NCBI RefSeq assembly: GCF_032854445.1
Contig: NC_088304.1
Coordinates: 4,960,001-5,024,000 of the forward strand
Reading direction: 5' to 3'
Length of the DNA: 64,000 nt
Origin: Liolophura sinensis
Taxonomy: Eukaryota; Mollusca; Polyplacophora; Chitonida; Chitonidae
The notes beneath the pieces are model-generated. The model ran no database searches and had not been told where the DNA came from. It saw only the letters and a program-made list of their open reading frames with translations. This document shows, piece by piece, positions 38,901 to 47,939 of this stretch. How positions within the stretch are numbered: position 1 is the stretch's first letter; each line of letters opens with the position of its first letter. Position numbers and translations under genes: made by a program.

Positions 38901-39565
38901 GTTCTCCGTCTCTCGTACCCAAATCTCCAACCCAGCCTAGTATCACCCACGAGCTGCGACCAAGGGTGACGGGACGCCAGGCCCAGCGCTCCCAAGCGCA
39001 AAGACAGGTTGGTGTTCGCCGCAGTCCCGTGGGTGACAGGCGCTACTACCCCAGCTACCTGGAGCGCGGACTACCCACGTCTGGATCTCCTAGGGAAGTG
39101 TCTCTAACAAGTCGGGACACAAACAGGATGCATGACAGCACTGCGCATCCGCCTTCCCATCCCACGTCCAAACCTCCGCAGCACCGCACAGAAGGTCACA
39201 GTCTGTATACGCGTGGTAACATGCGACGCCCCCTGGACTCTGCCTCCCCTTACAGCCCTAACAGTATGAACGGCAGCCATGTGCGAACTGTAGGCGGGCG
39301 CAGCATCCCAGGGGGGCGGGGTAACACTTACGTTGTGGAGCATTCGCGGAAACAACGGGGTACACCGAGAGTTGGCTCACTCGGCCCGCCAGACCCAAAT
39401 TACTCTCCTTCTCAGAGACCAATGTCCTTCGTGCGCGCACTGGAAATGACTGAAGTGTTAGAGACGAAAGAACAAGAGCAAAGACAAACGCCTGAACCGA
39501 GGCGGCATAACGGTGAACAAAAACAGCGAAGCATTTATGACTCTTCGTATGAGATCACAGTGTAG
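14866..39565 (+). CDS. ZDHHC5/8: Palmitoyltransferase ZDHHC5/ZDHHC8-like (gene span, 8 exons, complete)
   Basis: Eight exons (14866-14957, 17110-17228, 25315-25472, 26347-26519, 28608-28710, 29417-29508, 29848-29986, 38582-39565) join in phase to 619 codons plus stop. Family role: S-acylation of cysteines in membrane proteins. Visible in order: TM1 about residues 10-31; TM2 about 39-60; the DPG motif at 63-65; a cysteine-rich domain with [19 protein letters not shown] at 100-118; the catalytic DHHC at 126-129 (nucleophile C129); [15 protein letters not shown]3 about 144-168; TM4 about 182-207; TTNE (TTxE motif) at 211-214; NPFTRGC near 225; and a long Ser/Pro-rich, presumably disordered cytoplasmic tail ending YEITV. 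The same order, the phrase APLYK-x-V-x-IKGI-x-VRMKWC and a YEISV-type PDZ-binding end are typical of vertebrate ZDHHC5 and ZDHHC8; invertebrates usually have one such gene. The start is fixed by an in-frame TAA 45 bases upstream. All key residues are intact. Confidence 0.95.
14958..17109 (+). other. ZDHHC5/8 intron 1
   Basis: About 2.15 kb of AT-rich intron. It holds two degraded SINE family B tails (15475-15532 and 16850-16905) and a reversed piece of dispersed family D (about 16735-16830, with GGCTTTAAAATGATACTC). Nothing else recognised. Confidence 0.6.
15475..15532 (+). repeat. SINE family B tail fragment
   Basis: CATATGACCTAAAAATTGTT then AAATACAACGGTAAACCCTT and AGCACTCACTCACTCC. The fuller copy is at 27512-27825. 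A similar tail lies at 16850-16905. Confidence 0.7.
17110..17228 (+). CDS. ZDHHC5/8: ZDHHC5/8 exon 2
   Basis: Acceptor TATCTTCCAG, donor AAAG|GTATGT. Encodes [16 protein letters not shown], then TM2 and the conserved [15 protein letters not shown]. Phases match exons 1 and 3. Confidence 0.93.
17362..18622. repeat. Possible non-autonomous DNA transposon, inverted 16-base ends
   Basis: CAGGGCTCAAATTAAG at 17362-17377 faces CTTAATTTGAGGCCTG at 18607-18622, one mismatch as an inverted repeat, 1.26 kb apart. A CAGGG-type end suggests the hAT superfamily. I see no 8-base target duplication and no transposase. Two separate fragments in opposite orientation is an equally good reading. Confidence 0.3.
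18960..19002 (+). repeat. SINE family B tail fragment
   Basis: AAGGTACAACGTTAAACCCC then AAGCACTCACTCAC, the 3' end of family B. Confidence 0.65.
21897..21919 (+). repeat. Poly-C run
   Basis: An almost pure run of more than 20 C residues after GTTCATCTC in intron 2 of ZDHHC5/8. The length may be imprecise in any assembly. Confidence 0.9.
22395..22520 (+). repeat. SINE family A copy, old and degenerate
   Basis: GTTTCCTCCAGGCTCTGCCT, a decayed middle, then GTGAAATATTCTTGAAAAC. It keeps only the order of the core words. Confidence 0.55.
24728..24872 (+). repeat. SINE family A copy
   Basis: CTCCGGCTGTACGTGGGAAG, GGTTTCCTCCCACCATAAAG, AAGTGAAATATTCTTGAGTA, then CGACGTAAAAC; the tail is lost. 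Confidence 0.9.
25139..25248 (+). repeat. SINE family A copy with internal deletion
   Basis: CTGGCCGTACCTGGGAAG joined to a shortened middle, CGTACCATAATGCTGG, AAGTGAAATATTCATC and the AATAAATAAATA tail. It ends about 65 bases before exon 3 of ZDHHC5/8. Confidence 0.85.
25315..25472 (+). CDS. ZDHHC5/8: ZDHHC5/8 exon 3 (cysteine-rich domain)
   Basis: Acceptor TATGTTGTAG, donor ATTGAG|GTGAGA. Encodes [20 protein letters not shown], then [17 protein letters not shown] and [11 protein letters not shown], the zinc-binding cysteine-rich part. A MITE starts eight bases into the intron. Confidence 0.97.
25480..25605. mobile_element. MITE with about 30-bp inverted ends, next to a splice donor
   Basis: Left arm CAGGGGCCTCTTGCACAAAG pairs with right arm CTTTGTACAAGTGGCCCCTG, and the pairing continues inward (CATTGTAGGC against GCCTACAATC). 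Total about 126 bases, no coding capacity. A near-repeat ATTGAGGTGAGAC / ATTGAGGTGAAAC flanks it; the left copy is the exon 3 donor itself. Confidence 0.85.
25965..26215 (+). repeat. tRNA-like SINE, third type
   Basis: Box-A-like TGGGCTAGGTGATGAAG and box-B-like GACGGTTCAATCCCAGC are spaced like a tRNA promoter. They are followed by an unrelated body with AAGATCACTTGCCTTCCACC. The words GGGTTCAATCCCAGC near 61610 and AGATCACTTGTCTTCCACCA near 59302 suggest other copies. Confidence 0.6.
26347..26519 (+). CDS. ZDHHC5/8: ZDHHC5/8 exon 4 (catalytic DHHC)
   Basis: Acceptor CTTGATTGTAG, donor GG|GTATCC. Encodes [20 protein letters not shown], then TM3 ([20 protein letters not shown]). It contains the catalytic DHHC and the NNC zinc ligand. 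Ends two bases into a Gly codon. Confidence 0.98.
27238..27345 (+). repeat. SINE family A, 3' half
   Basis: ATGGGTTTCCTCCTACCATA, ATGAAATATTCTTGAGTGCA, CGTAAAACACCTATCAAAT, then an AATAAATAAA tail. The head is missing, as in 5'-truncated copies. Confidence 0.85.
27512..27825 (+). repeat. SINE family B, near-complete copy
   Basis: tRNA-like head with box-A-like TAGCACACGTAGTAGAGCG and box-B-like TGGGTCGAGTCACACC. The body follows, then the tail CATGACTGAAAAATCTTTAA, GTGCGACATAAAACTCCAAG and CAATCACTCACTCC. Tail-only pieces lie in introns 1 and 2. Confidence 0.75.
27850..28575. repeat. 52-bp minisatellite, about 14 copies
   Basis: Unit contains TACAGGTGAACATTATTGTA, CATCATATGAACATGTGTAT and TGCCATCTGGAC. 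Inner copies are nearly identical and edge copies diverged. The array stops about 32 bases before the acceptor of ZDHHC5/8 exon 5. Confidence 0.97.
28608..28710 (+). CDS. ZDHHC5/8: ZDHHC5/8 exon 5 (TM4 and TTxE)
   Basis: Acceptor GACCTTCTCACAG, donor AACAG|GTGAGG. Encodes [20 protein letters not shown], then [14 protein letters not shown]: the fourth membrane span and the TTxE motif. Confidence 0.97.
29417..29508 (+). CDS. ZDHHC5/8: ZDHHC5/8 exon 6
   Basis: Acceptor CATCCAAACAG, donor CACG|GTAAGC. Encodes [20 protein letters not shown] then [10 protein letters not shown]. This is the cytoplasmic segment after TM4; the VTGKF-x-GG-x-NPFT phrase is diagnostic of the ZDHHC5/8 branch. Confidence 0.96.
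29848..29986 (+). CDS. ZDHHC5/8: ZDHHC5/8 exon 7
   Basis: Acceptor GTGTTTTGCAG, donor CACAAG|GTAAGT. Encodes [20 protein letters not shown] and onward to NNHNTHHK. Ends on a codon boundary. The phase fits both neighbours. Confidence 0.9.
32222..32388. repeat. 30-bp minisatellite, about 5.5 copies
   Basis: Unit reads GTAACACGTACAGTAGGTAT then CATCACTCCT, nearly identical between copies. The period is a multiple of three, so it keeps frames open on both strands. These frames are not genes. Confidence 0.97.
36511..36906 (+). pseudogene. Two broken tandem copies of part of ZDHHC5/8 exon 8, inside intron 7
   Basis: Segments 36562-36670 and 36725-36859 match exon 8 positions 38795-38929. Shared words include CAATGCCTCA, ATGGCCTTGCCAGAC, GGATTCGCCGA, AGCACCAGTTCTCCGTCT and GTACCCAAATCTCCA. 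By my hand count copy 2 differs from the exon at about 18 of 135 bases; copy 1 is more diverged and shortened. A non-exonic spacer with CCAGAACATTTCAAATGA occurs three times (about 36514, 36675 and 36862), giving spacer-copy1-spacer-copy2-spacer. Copy 2 still reads in the exon's frame and stops at a TGA just after, about 36899. I see no splice signals that would make either a working exon. Confidence 0.88.
37471..37846. repeat. 76-bp tandem repeat, 5 copies
   Basis: Unit contains GTCAAAACAGCTGATTATG, AAGAGTAGACACTTAACAC and CACCTAAGTGACACATTTTG. Units alternate AACAGCTGATT and AACATCTAATT forms, so the array may have grown by dimers. The unit is a piece of dispersed family D. Confidence 0.95.
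37800..38025 (+). repeat. Dispersed repeat family D, fullest copy
   Basis: Order: CACCTAAGTGACACAT, CATCCACCTTACAGGGCCAC, TTAGAGTTTTTGATGAAGTC, ACATTAAGTGTTAGCATGA, GACCTTTAAGTGATTCTGAA, TTTACATACCAAACTTCAGG. Related copies: 11935-12070 (same strand), 63790-63995 and 16735-16830 (reversed). Confidence 0.6.
38582..39565 (+). CDS. ZDHHC5/8: ZDHHC5/8 exon 8 (cytoplasmic tail, stop codon)
   Basis: Acceptor TTTTTGTTTTGCAG. 327 codons then TAG at 39563-39565. Ser-, Pro-, Arg- and Gln-rich with no globular pattern, as in the ZDHHC5/8 tail. It contains many S-P pairs, [18 protein letters not shown], an RGG-like PGGRGN stretch, [14 protein letters not shown], and the end SSYEITV. The final YEITV is a class II type PDZ-binding end matching vertebrate YEISV. 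Confidence 0.96.
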   Translation, partial: NTFNIEDINDAQNHSLDCEATPPPAKRQTGSYTNLFDTTQAQPVNATQNSYQPGRMSRSQSGSPNVHRPTNLYPYSSSAEQLGRSNDSIAPMALPDEDSPTERYSTSSPSLVPKSPTQPSITHELRPRVTGRQAQRSQAQRQVGVRRSPVGDRRYYPSYLERGLPTSGSPREVSLTSRDTNRMHDSTAHPPSHPTSKPPQHRTEGHSLYTRGNMRRPLDSASPYSPNSMNGSHVRTVGGRSIPGGRGNTYVVEHSRKQRGTPRVGSLGPPDPNYSPSQRPMSFVRALEMTEVLETKEQEQRQTPEPRRHNGEQKQRSIYDSSYEITV

Positions 39566-40860
39566 CAGATTGGTGGATTTACAAAAACTCTCATCTCGAC
39601 TGTTTCTTCACAGTAGTGGTTTTATTTATTGTATTTTTTTTTCCAGTCTTTCTCATCACTTGTGCATTATTTTTTTGTTTTTTTTCTTTCAGAAACAAAT
39701 TTGTGTTAAATGTCGTGGGATGTGTGGCCAATTCATGTTTATCTGTTAACTCTCAACTTCAGTTCATGGACTTCATCACAGCTCTGTCACAGCTGTGATT
39801 TACATCTGCTTCATGTTCAGGAATCAGTATCATAAATAAAAGAAAAAACTTCTCGGGATGTGCCAATTTTTGTTCAGATACTTCAGTGTACATCTGAATA
39901 TATTACTCTCATTAGGGGGATTTGTACCAGTGAGATTTCAATCAGTTCTAACATGTCATTGCATCAGTACTTGGAGCGATGTGGTTGCCTGGACACGTGT
40001 TTATGATATCGCTGGATTTATTACACATGCTTGTGGGTTTAACCCGACCTCTGGATTTGACCTTGACCTGTGGATTTGACCTCTATTCTGTGCTGTTGAC
40101 CAAACGATATCAACTTTCAAACTTGGTCATCAACTATGAAAGTGGTTGTGGTTTAGTCTTCATTGACCATAGCTTGTCAAACCATATGTATTAAAACCAC
40201 ACTTAATCATCTTCCCATCATGTGTATAAATCGCGCCATTTAACATGTATATAGGTCCACGTTCATGCCTGGTTATAATATATATATATATATTTTTTTT
40301 TCTGCAACATAATCACGTCCTCTGTTTCATATCAATGTTACACTTGGCTCACGGGGGATTGCATTCATGTGTGTATATAGGAGAGATTGGTGCAGTCAGT
40401 GTTGTAATGTATAAGTATATAAGGACCTTCCCTGGTAATATTTTCTTTGAAGAGCCATAGGCTTGTGTATAGAACATAGATACATATATAATACAAATAT
40501 AAATATATATATATATATATACATGTATGTGTATAGTACATATGTGTGCACATGTATAATGAAATGTAAGTATTCAACTTCTGCTGAACTATATGAAGCC
40601 TTGTCAAGAGACGGCTGTTTGTATGAGATTATAATGCAAATGTTTGTGCCAAGAGTTGACCCGATCACCACGATATCCTTCTTGGCATGAGACAGGTGTT
40701 AGATTGAATTGTATTCCACCGTGGCACAGCCTCATTACAGTACAGATCTATTTTACAAATGACAGGGTTTTAAGGACCGATGTGTTTCATGATGAAGAAA
40801 GAATAGTTCTTACCTCCCTCAAAGAAGTCAAAATGGACTCTTCCAGATAAAACCTTTTAG
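39566..40860 (+). other. Downstream of ZDHHC5/8: probable 3' UTR
   Basis: AT-rich sequence after the stop with poly-T tracts and a (TA)n run at about 40503-40521. No further exon seen. Probable transcribed 3' UTR, because polyadenylation signals lie at 39835 and 45888. Confidence 0.5.
39835..39840 (+). promoter_or_regulatory. Candidate proximal polyadenylation signal
   Basis: AATAAA 270 bases after the ZDHHC5/8 stop codon, followed within 25-45 bases by T-rich sequence. Confidence 0.45.
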
Positions 40861-40867
40861 TCAAGAG

Positions 40868-41960
40868 GTTGTAGCCCTGCTGAATATCGACACTTGTTTC
40901 TTCTGGCCTTGATACATCAGTGGAGACTATGATGGTCAGGAGCTTGTAACCTTCCCCAGCCCTGCTGAATATCGACACTGGTCTTATATGGCCTTGATAC
41001 ATCGGTGCAGACTGTGATGGTCAGGAGCTTGTAACCTTCCCCAGCCTTGCTGAATATCAGCACTTGTTTGCTCTGGCCTTGATACATCAGTGCAGACTAT
41101 GATGGTCAGGAGCTTGTAACCTTCCCCAGCCTTGCTGAATATCAGCACTTGTTTGCTCTGGCCTTGATACATCAGTGCAGACTATGATGGTCAGGAGCTT
41201 GTAACCTTTCCTAGCCTTGCTGAATATCAGCACTTGTTTGCTCTGGCCTTGATACATCAGTGCAGACTGTGATGGTCAGGAGCTTGTAACCTTCCCCAGC
41301 CCTGCTGAATATCAGCGCTTGTTTGCTCTGGCCTTGATGGATCAGTGCAGACTATGATGGTCAGGAGCTTGTAACCTTCCCCAGCCCTGCTGAATATCAG
41401 CGCTTGTTTGCTCTGGCCTTGATACATGAGGGCACACTGTGAAGATCAAAAGCTTGTGACCTTCCCCAGCCTTGCTGAATATCAGCACTTGTTTGCTCTG
41501 GCCTTGATACATCAGGGCACACTGTGAAGATCAGAAGCTTGCAACCTTCCCCAGCCTTGATGAATATCAGCACTTGTAATCTCTGGCTTTGATACATCAG
41601 TGCAGACTATGATGGGCAGGAGGTTGACCTTCCCCAGCCTTGCTGAATATCAGTGCTTGTTTCATCTGACCTTGACACATCAGTGTAGACTGTGATGGTC
41701 AGGAGCTTGTAACCTTCTCCGGCCCTGCTGAATATCAGTGCTTGTTTGCTCTGGCCTTGATACATCAGTGCAGACTATGATGGTCAGGAGGTTTTAACCT
41801 TCCCCCAGCCTTGCTGAATATCAGTGCTTGTTTCATCTGACCTTGACACATCAGTGCAGACTATGATGGTCTGGAGCTTGTAACCTTCCCCAGCCCTGCT
41901 GAATATCAGTGCTTGTTTCATCTGACCTTGACACATCAGTGCGGACTGTGATGGTCCAAG
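40868..41960. repeat. 85-bp minisatellite, about 13 copies
   Basis: Unit contains CCCCAGCCTTGCTGAATATC, AGCACTTGTTTGCTCTGGCC, TTGATACATCAGTGCAGACT and ATGATGGTCAGGAGCTTGTA. The period of 85 was measured between successive CCAGCCTTGCTG words. It may lie in the ZDHHC5/8 3' UTR if the distal polyadenylation signal is used. Confidence 0.97.
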
Positions 41961-43559
41961 GGCTTCAGAGTCTTCATACTTCATTCACACAATCAGTAAT
42001 GAGGAGGTTTCTCTTATCAGGTTTTCAATGCATCTATATTTTCTTTTCGTTAACGTAGTGGACATTAATTCAAGACATATATATGATCTCATGTAGTTTT
42101 AAGGTAAGTGTGTTTGATGTTGATGATGTGGCCATGGCAGAAACTTGAAATCTCATCTGATAATTTAATGAGCCCACAGGTTGACATTAACTGTGTTAGT
42201 TGTCCCTAATGTAACACTGTGGGGAAACTGCTAATGACAGTCAAAAATTACAATGGTGCTATACATGTTATTCAGTTAACTTCATCAGTAGATTAAGTAT
42301 GTAAAGTAAACTTAAAAGAAGGTATAATCAGCTACAGACTGAACATGTACTGATGATTGCTTACTGTGGAGCTACCAGTGCACACCAAAAAAAAGGGACC
42401 ATAGTTTTTGCACAGCTCAGTCACGTTGCAAACATAAACACTGACACATTTATCATTTGTAGCACGGTTGGGTTTAAAGTGAGCGTAAAAGTGATTATTT
42501 AAGGTCAAGATTTGCTTGTCAGTATGTTATTGTTGTTGAATTAATGACAACTTTTTTAGGGACACATGCACCACAATGTTCTTCTGTCAGTAAAGTACTC
42601 CAGTCAAATGTCATACTACAGAAATGTTGGGTAAAGAAGTGACTTTCTAACATTACTGCCATAAGTGTAGTACCGGTAGTTGTTATGTATGTGAAGCCCT
42701 AAATCTAGAAGAGCTTAGATTAAATTAGAGATATTAATCGGTACATGAAGAATCCAGGTTTTCTGCAAGAATCAATTCATAAACCTGACTGCTGTCATGT
42801 AAGGCCATTATTGAAAAAATGTTTATTGGGTGTAAACCACCCTGGTCTATATCACAAAATAAGTGGGTTGGTAGGGATATTCTGTTTTTTTTTTTTTTTG
42901 TTTTGTTTTGTTTTGTTTTAAGTTTGGCTAATGGAGAAGGTGTGGATTTAAAAGAAATTAACGTTGAGAGAAGAAGAAAAAATTACTTCAAAAACGCAAA
43001 AAATTCAGAATAGGGCCCTATTTTGGAGGGACAGTCATGATACCAGCAATAAACATATTTTTAATGATGGCCTACTGGAAATATTCTCTAGCATGGCCTT
43101 AAACACCAACCATACAAATCTCAAGAACAAGTTTAAGATTGACTGATTTTGATGTAGTATTACGTCAGTCACCTCTGAGGAATGTTTCTTTAGGGACTCC
43201 TGACAATATCAGATATTTGTCATTTTAACCAAAATGGGTAACAAGGGTTTTTTTACAGTAGCATGACATCAGATGAAAGACTTCATTAATCTGGACCAAA
43301 TGTGGATTTAAGTAATTTCCACAATGGCATATGAAATATCCATCAAAATAAGTCTCAGTGACGTACATAGTTCTTCGCTGTAGCAAGCATTAATTAATAG
43401 TATGCGAGGAACGAATTTGCTTCTGAATGTTAAATATGGAAGGAGCCGTTATGAGGCATACATGTATACCTGGCACTCACAATATAGAAACAGGTGAAGG
43501 CCTGTGAAGTTATTTGTGTGTGTAATGTATTACCACACAATTAGTCAGAAACACTGTAT
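41961..43559. other. Non-coding, nothing recognised
   Basis: AT-rich stretch between two minisatellites. A T-run with (TTTTG)n near 42885-42920 is the only feature. Confidence 0.5.
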
Positions 43560-43574
43560 GGGGTGAAGGTGTCT

Positions 43575-44130
43575 GGTAAATCCCCTAGCATTGCTGCTTG
43601 TACCACCAGATTCTACTATCAGAAGCACTTTTAGTGCTAAATTTGTAGGTGTGTTTTAAATCCACCAGCATTACTTTGCTGCTAGTACCACAACATTCTC
43701 TTGTCAGAAATCCTGTCGAGGTTGAACAAGTGTATTGAAAATCCGCTAGCATTGCTGCTTGTACCACCAGATTCATTTGTCAGAAACACTATTGGGGCTG
43801 AACAAGTGTGTTGTAAATCTACTGGCATTACTTTGCTGCTTGTACCATCAGATTTATTTGTCAGAAACACTATAAGGGCTGAGTATGTAGGTGTGTTGTA
43901 AATCTACTGGCTTTGCTTCTTCTACCACCAGATTCTATTGCCAGAAATGCTATCAGGGCTGAATTTGTAGGTGTGTTGTAAATTCACCAGCTTTGTTGCT
44001 TGTACCACCAGATTCTATTGCCAGAAAGACTAGAAGGTCTGAACATGAAGGTGTCTTGTAAATCCACTAGCTTTGCTACTGTTCACAATACTACCCATTT
44101 CATTTGGGAGAAACACTGAACAGGCGGAGC
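43575..44130. repeat. 81-87-bp tandem repeat, about 6 copies
   Basis: Units contain GCTGCTTGTACCACCAGATT, CTATTGCCAGAAA and GTAGGTGTGTTGTAAAT. Copies are diverged and vary in length. Confidence 0.88.
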
Positions 44131-46597
44131 ATGTAGTATGTGTTACATCAACTAGTATTAATCAGTATTACTGTATATAGAAATGGGGGACTTTACTGGT
44201 GAAGTTCACCACTTAAAAGTTAAGTCGTGAAGGTGATTTGTGTTGGACAGCTGGTGAACCTCCGGCAAAATACATGTGTAGTGTCATCTGTCACGTCTTC
44301 TTCCATACATCTACAGAAACTGCCTTGCCACACATTGCAAAACTCGTTTCGTTAACGTATATAACGATGATGCAAACCAAAGTTTAGTAACTGAAGTAAA
44401 TAAATGTGTACGACACCTGTAGCATGAGTGTACTCGACAGGTTTTCTTCTAGTTTGTGAATTTTGCTGCAAGGAACTTTGTAGTTTTGTGTACAGTTAAA
44501 ACCAGATTCCTCTAAGAGATGAACTACATGTGTAGTCTACTTCTGCTAAATGGACAATCTATGTCAAATGAAGTTCTTACCCAGTTTTCACACATGAAGG
44601 AAGTCCGTAACCCATGGTGTACATGTTATAAGATCTTTGATGCTCCTTATTTAAGTACTGTGTGCAAAACTTTAGTGGCAAGTTTTGCACCACAATTTAA
44701 TGGTACATTTGTGAACTTGAAAACTCAGCTTCCTCTAAAATGTACCACTTAAAAGAGTTTGGTCATTGTCTTAGAAAGGGAAGGTACATGCCAAAGCAAA
44801 AAAAAAGGGGGGGGGGGGGCGGGGGGGGAGTGAAGATAGTTACAAGGAGCTATTCGTTCATTACTTTGCTCAATTTTCTATATGTATGTTTAATATAAGA
44901 CTACGATAATGGTTTACAAACCCTGGTTTTTCTACAGTACTTTATTTGGAGTCCTGGATGTTATGAAGAGTACAACTGTCTGATGGTTTTCATGTTAAAT
45001 ACTGCCGGAATAATCAGCTGTTTTATATTTTACTGCATTTTAGAGAGACATTTGATGACTGACCGTAGAAAGAGTGAGAGGTTATTAAAACACAAAAATC
45101 TGTCCAAAACTGGGAGCATTACAACAGTGTACTACTGACTTGAAGAAACTCCGATCCAAATTGTTCACATTCGTGCGTGCGTGAAGAGTGACACGTTGTG
45201 ATTATTATGTGAAGATAGTACATGTGTTAGCTGATGAGTTGTGAGAAGATACAGATTTCTTGTGATTTGTACATTTACTCTTTTGTTATAAACCTGTTGT
45301 ATCCAATTTGTCAAAATATCCTCAAGTCGTGAGTGATTTCCAATGTGTTCTTGCAGCAGAAATCAAATAATCCAGTGTTATGCTGCAAGCGGAGCCTTCC
45401 GGTTTGTGTTTTAGTTATTGTGCTGAGAAATAATGCGTATTATGTTGTCCACTGCGATATATCAATGTTTTCTGTGGTTTGGTGATAAATTTAGTTGCCT
45501 AAAACTGTGATCGTAATGTTTCTATCATGGGAATGAGTTTGTAAGCCCTGTAGGCATGTATTGAACATACGTGGGCGAGGCTTACATGTAGGTTCAAGGG
45601 ACAAAGAAAAAAATGGGCAGGGCTTACATACAGAGGGTGGGAAGAAGAAAAAAAAAGGGGGGGGGGTGGGGTTTAGGGCCATAGGGGCAGGTTGGTAGAT
45701 GATTGGTAATAGAGTGGGATGGGAATTTCTCCCCACATACATGGAAGTAGCTGTTAAGTTTGTATATTGTTAAGAGTTGGGAGTTCGATAGTTACATATT
45801 TTCACACAAAAGTGATGTGGATACAAAACTGTGGGCCCTTCTTTGCATCAATCCCGAATCTCTCCTAATGCATATTTGTATTTTATGAATAAAATATGAA
45901 AATGTCATTGCTAAAAATGATGTATGTTTGGTATTTATTTTTTGGGGGTCATGACAATTGATAATCATTCCTGGAGCAATAAATGCGAGACTCTGAATTG
46001 CCATTAAAACACATAAATTTTCTGCTGAGACTATAGATTACACATTCTCAAATTCAGGCAATTGGGTCCAAGACTTGTCTCCGAAGTGAAGAGTAAATGA
46101 GCCCTGATTGGGTAATACTGCAACACAAGACAGTTCATATTGTTGATGTACCCCATACATTTCTGCACTGTTAATCTGTACCTAGTCTGAATACAACTGA
46201 AAACTTTTTTTTCCCCAGTATTACTAACCCCCCCCACCCCAGGAGGTTACCAAGGTAACAAAATGCTATGACTTCACTTCCAGTAAGTACAGCTCAGAAA
46301 CATATGGTGATATGGCCTGGTACCATGTGAACAGGGATATGTTTTCTAGGTGAAAGTTAACTACACAAATAGTAAGGAAAATCAATGCACTTGTGTAACC
46401 TACAGAGCTTGTGAATGGCCTCTTTTCATGAACACATACACACCTAAAAGTGGGACTTCACACAGAAAACAACAACAGGTACATAACTTTGGACTGTTTC
46501 GTTCAGGAAGAGCTTTGCACGTTCTCCCATTAACTTAACATGATGAACCGCTCGGTTCATGGCCTTCAAATTCAAGTGAACAAAGGAGCAACAAAAT
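44131..46597. other. Between convergent genes: mostly unique AT-rich sequence
   Basis: Contains two G-rich homopolymer blocks (about 44808-44830 and 45657-45672). No convincing exon on either strand. It may be the distal ZDHHC5/8 3' UTR up to about 45915. Confidence 0.45.
45888..45893 (+). promoter_or_regulatory. Candidate distal polyadenylation signal
   Basis: AATAAA in TTATGAATAAAATATG, followed about 30 bases on by a GT-rich tract (TGTATGTTTGGTATTT). It looks like a strong plus-strand poly(A) site and would give ZDHHC5/8 a 3' UTR of about 6.3 kb. Confidence 0.4.
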
Positions 46598-46867
46598 GGT
46601 TGAGGATTTTTTTTTTTGTTTTTTATTCAAGAATATTTCACTTATACGACGGCGGCCAGCATTATGGTGGGCGGAAACCGGGCAGAGCCCGGGGGAAACC
46701 CACGACCATCCGCAGGTTGCTGGAGGACCTTCCCACATACGGCCGGAGAGGAAGCTAGCATGAGCTGGACTTGAACTCACAGCGACCACATTGGTGAGAG
46801 ACTCCTGGGTCATTACGCTGCGCTAGCGCGCTAACCAACTGAGCCACAGCAGCCCCGGTTGAGGATT
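46598..46867 (-). repeat. SINE family A, full length, with target-site duplication
   Basis: Minus-oriented. Body 46609-46856 is flanked by GGTTGAGGATT on both sides (46598-46608 and 46857-46867). On the minus strand it reads: tRNA-like head with box A GGCTCAGTTGG and box B AGTTCAAGTCC, then the core, then a poly-A-like tail (T-run at 46609-46617). The tRNA-derived head and pol III boxes identify it as a SINE. It has no coding capacity. Confidence 0.95.
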
Positions 46868-47009
46868 ATGATTGGTTGATGTATATTAATCGTCAGTAGA
46901 TCTGTCGTCTGTAGCCAACATGTCATTGGTCATATCCAAAACTTGTAAAGGACACTCGGCTTTATTTATTTATGTCATTTTTCACTAATATGGTGGCAGT
47001 CAGTATTAT

Positions 47010-47145
47010 GGTTGGAGGAGACCAGTGCCCAGGAGGAGGAGGAGACCAGTTCCCAAGAGGAGACCAGTGCCCAGGAGGAGATCAGTGCCCAGGAGGATAC
47101 CAGTGCCCAGGAGGTGAAGGAGACCAGTGCCCAAGAGGAGATCAG
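47010..47145. repeat. Short GA-rich tandem repeat
   Basis: GAGACCAGTGCCCAGGAGGA and variants repeat about seven times with a period near 18-24. The resulting EET/SAQEE-like open frame is a repeat by-product. Confidence 0.85.
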
Positions 47146-47639
47146 TGTTAACAACGTTCCAATGCGAGGTAGATCTGCATGCCACATTCATGATACTGGC
47201 CTAAGGTCTTCATACAAAAATTAGACTTTGTGAATGGTCCTGCAGGTGTGAGCGTCACTAGATGTCATGGGCAGTGATGACGGATGTCTACGCACTCAGC
47301 TCTTAAATTCCTGATAAACTTTCCAACCCTGACAAGAGAAAACTATGCAAATTCCTAATAAACTTTCCAACCCTGACAAGAGAAAACCATGCAAAATTGT
47401 GACATTTTGGAGCATTTATTTTGATCATTTTCAACATTATTTTGGTTGTACGACAAATGATATCTCCTTGTAGCAGGTCAGACCCCACAGCCAAGGTTGA
47501 CATATTTATGGTGCCTGCCTCACTGGGACCCTATGCCGAAGACACCAGACGAAAAACCAATGTCCCATGCACCCCATCACATTTTACTATGACTGGGGTA
47601 ACCAATAGTTGATCTCAATGTGAGCTCAAGTTCAGCTCA

Positions 47640-47793
47640 TGCTGGCTTCCCCTCTGAGCATACGCGGGAAAGTATTTCAGCAACCTGCAAATGGTTATGG
47701 GTTTCTTCCGCCATAATGCTGGCTGCTCTTATATAAGTGAAATATTCTTGAGTACGCTGTAAAGCCGCAATCAAATAAATAAATAAACCAAAA
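47640..47793 (+). repeat. SINE family A copy
   Basis: CTGGCTTCCCCTCTGAGCAT, ATTTCAGCAACCTGCAAATG, TTCCGCCATAATGCTGGCTG, GTGAAATATTCTTGAGTACG and the tail CAATCAAATAAATAAATAA. Confidence 0.9.
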
Positions 47794-47857
47794 GTTGACC
47801 TCTTCCTCTTTTGATGAGCGCCAAGTGCCAAGATTACAGATTTTAATGTTGTGACTT

Positions 47858-47935
47858 GACTTGGGATTGAACTCCGGATCTACCAGTTACAAGGCAGATG
47901 CTCTATCCACTACACCATTGTCTGTCGCCCCAGTA
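47858..47935 (-). repeat. tRNA-like SINE head, fourth type
   Basis: On the minus strand a box-A-like TGGTGTAGTGGATAGAGC and a box-B-like GGAGTTCAATCCC have tRNA spacing. It is followed by CACTTGGCGCTCATCAAAAG. It does not fold as a complete tRNA by eye, so I call it a tRNA-derived repeat, not a tRNA gene. Confidence 0.6.
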
Positions 47936-47939
47936 AATG

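Noticed and set aside
47858..47935. A tRNA gene on the minus strand
   Set aside because: Box A and B words are present but I cannot fold a full cloverleaf, and a repeat-like body follows; tRNA-derived SINE is more likely.
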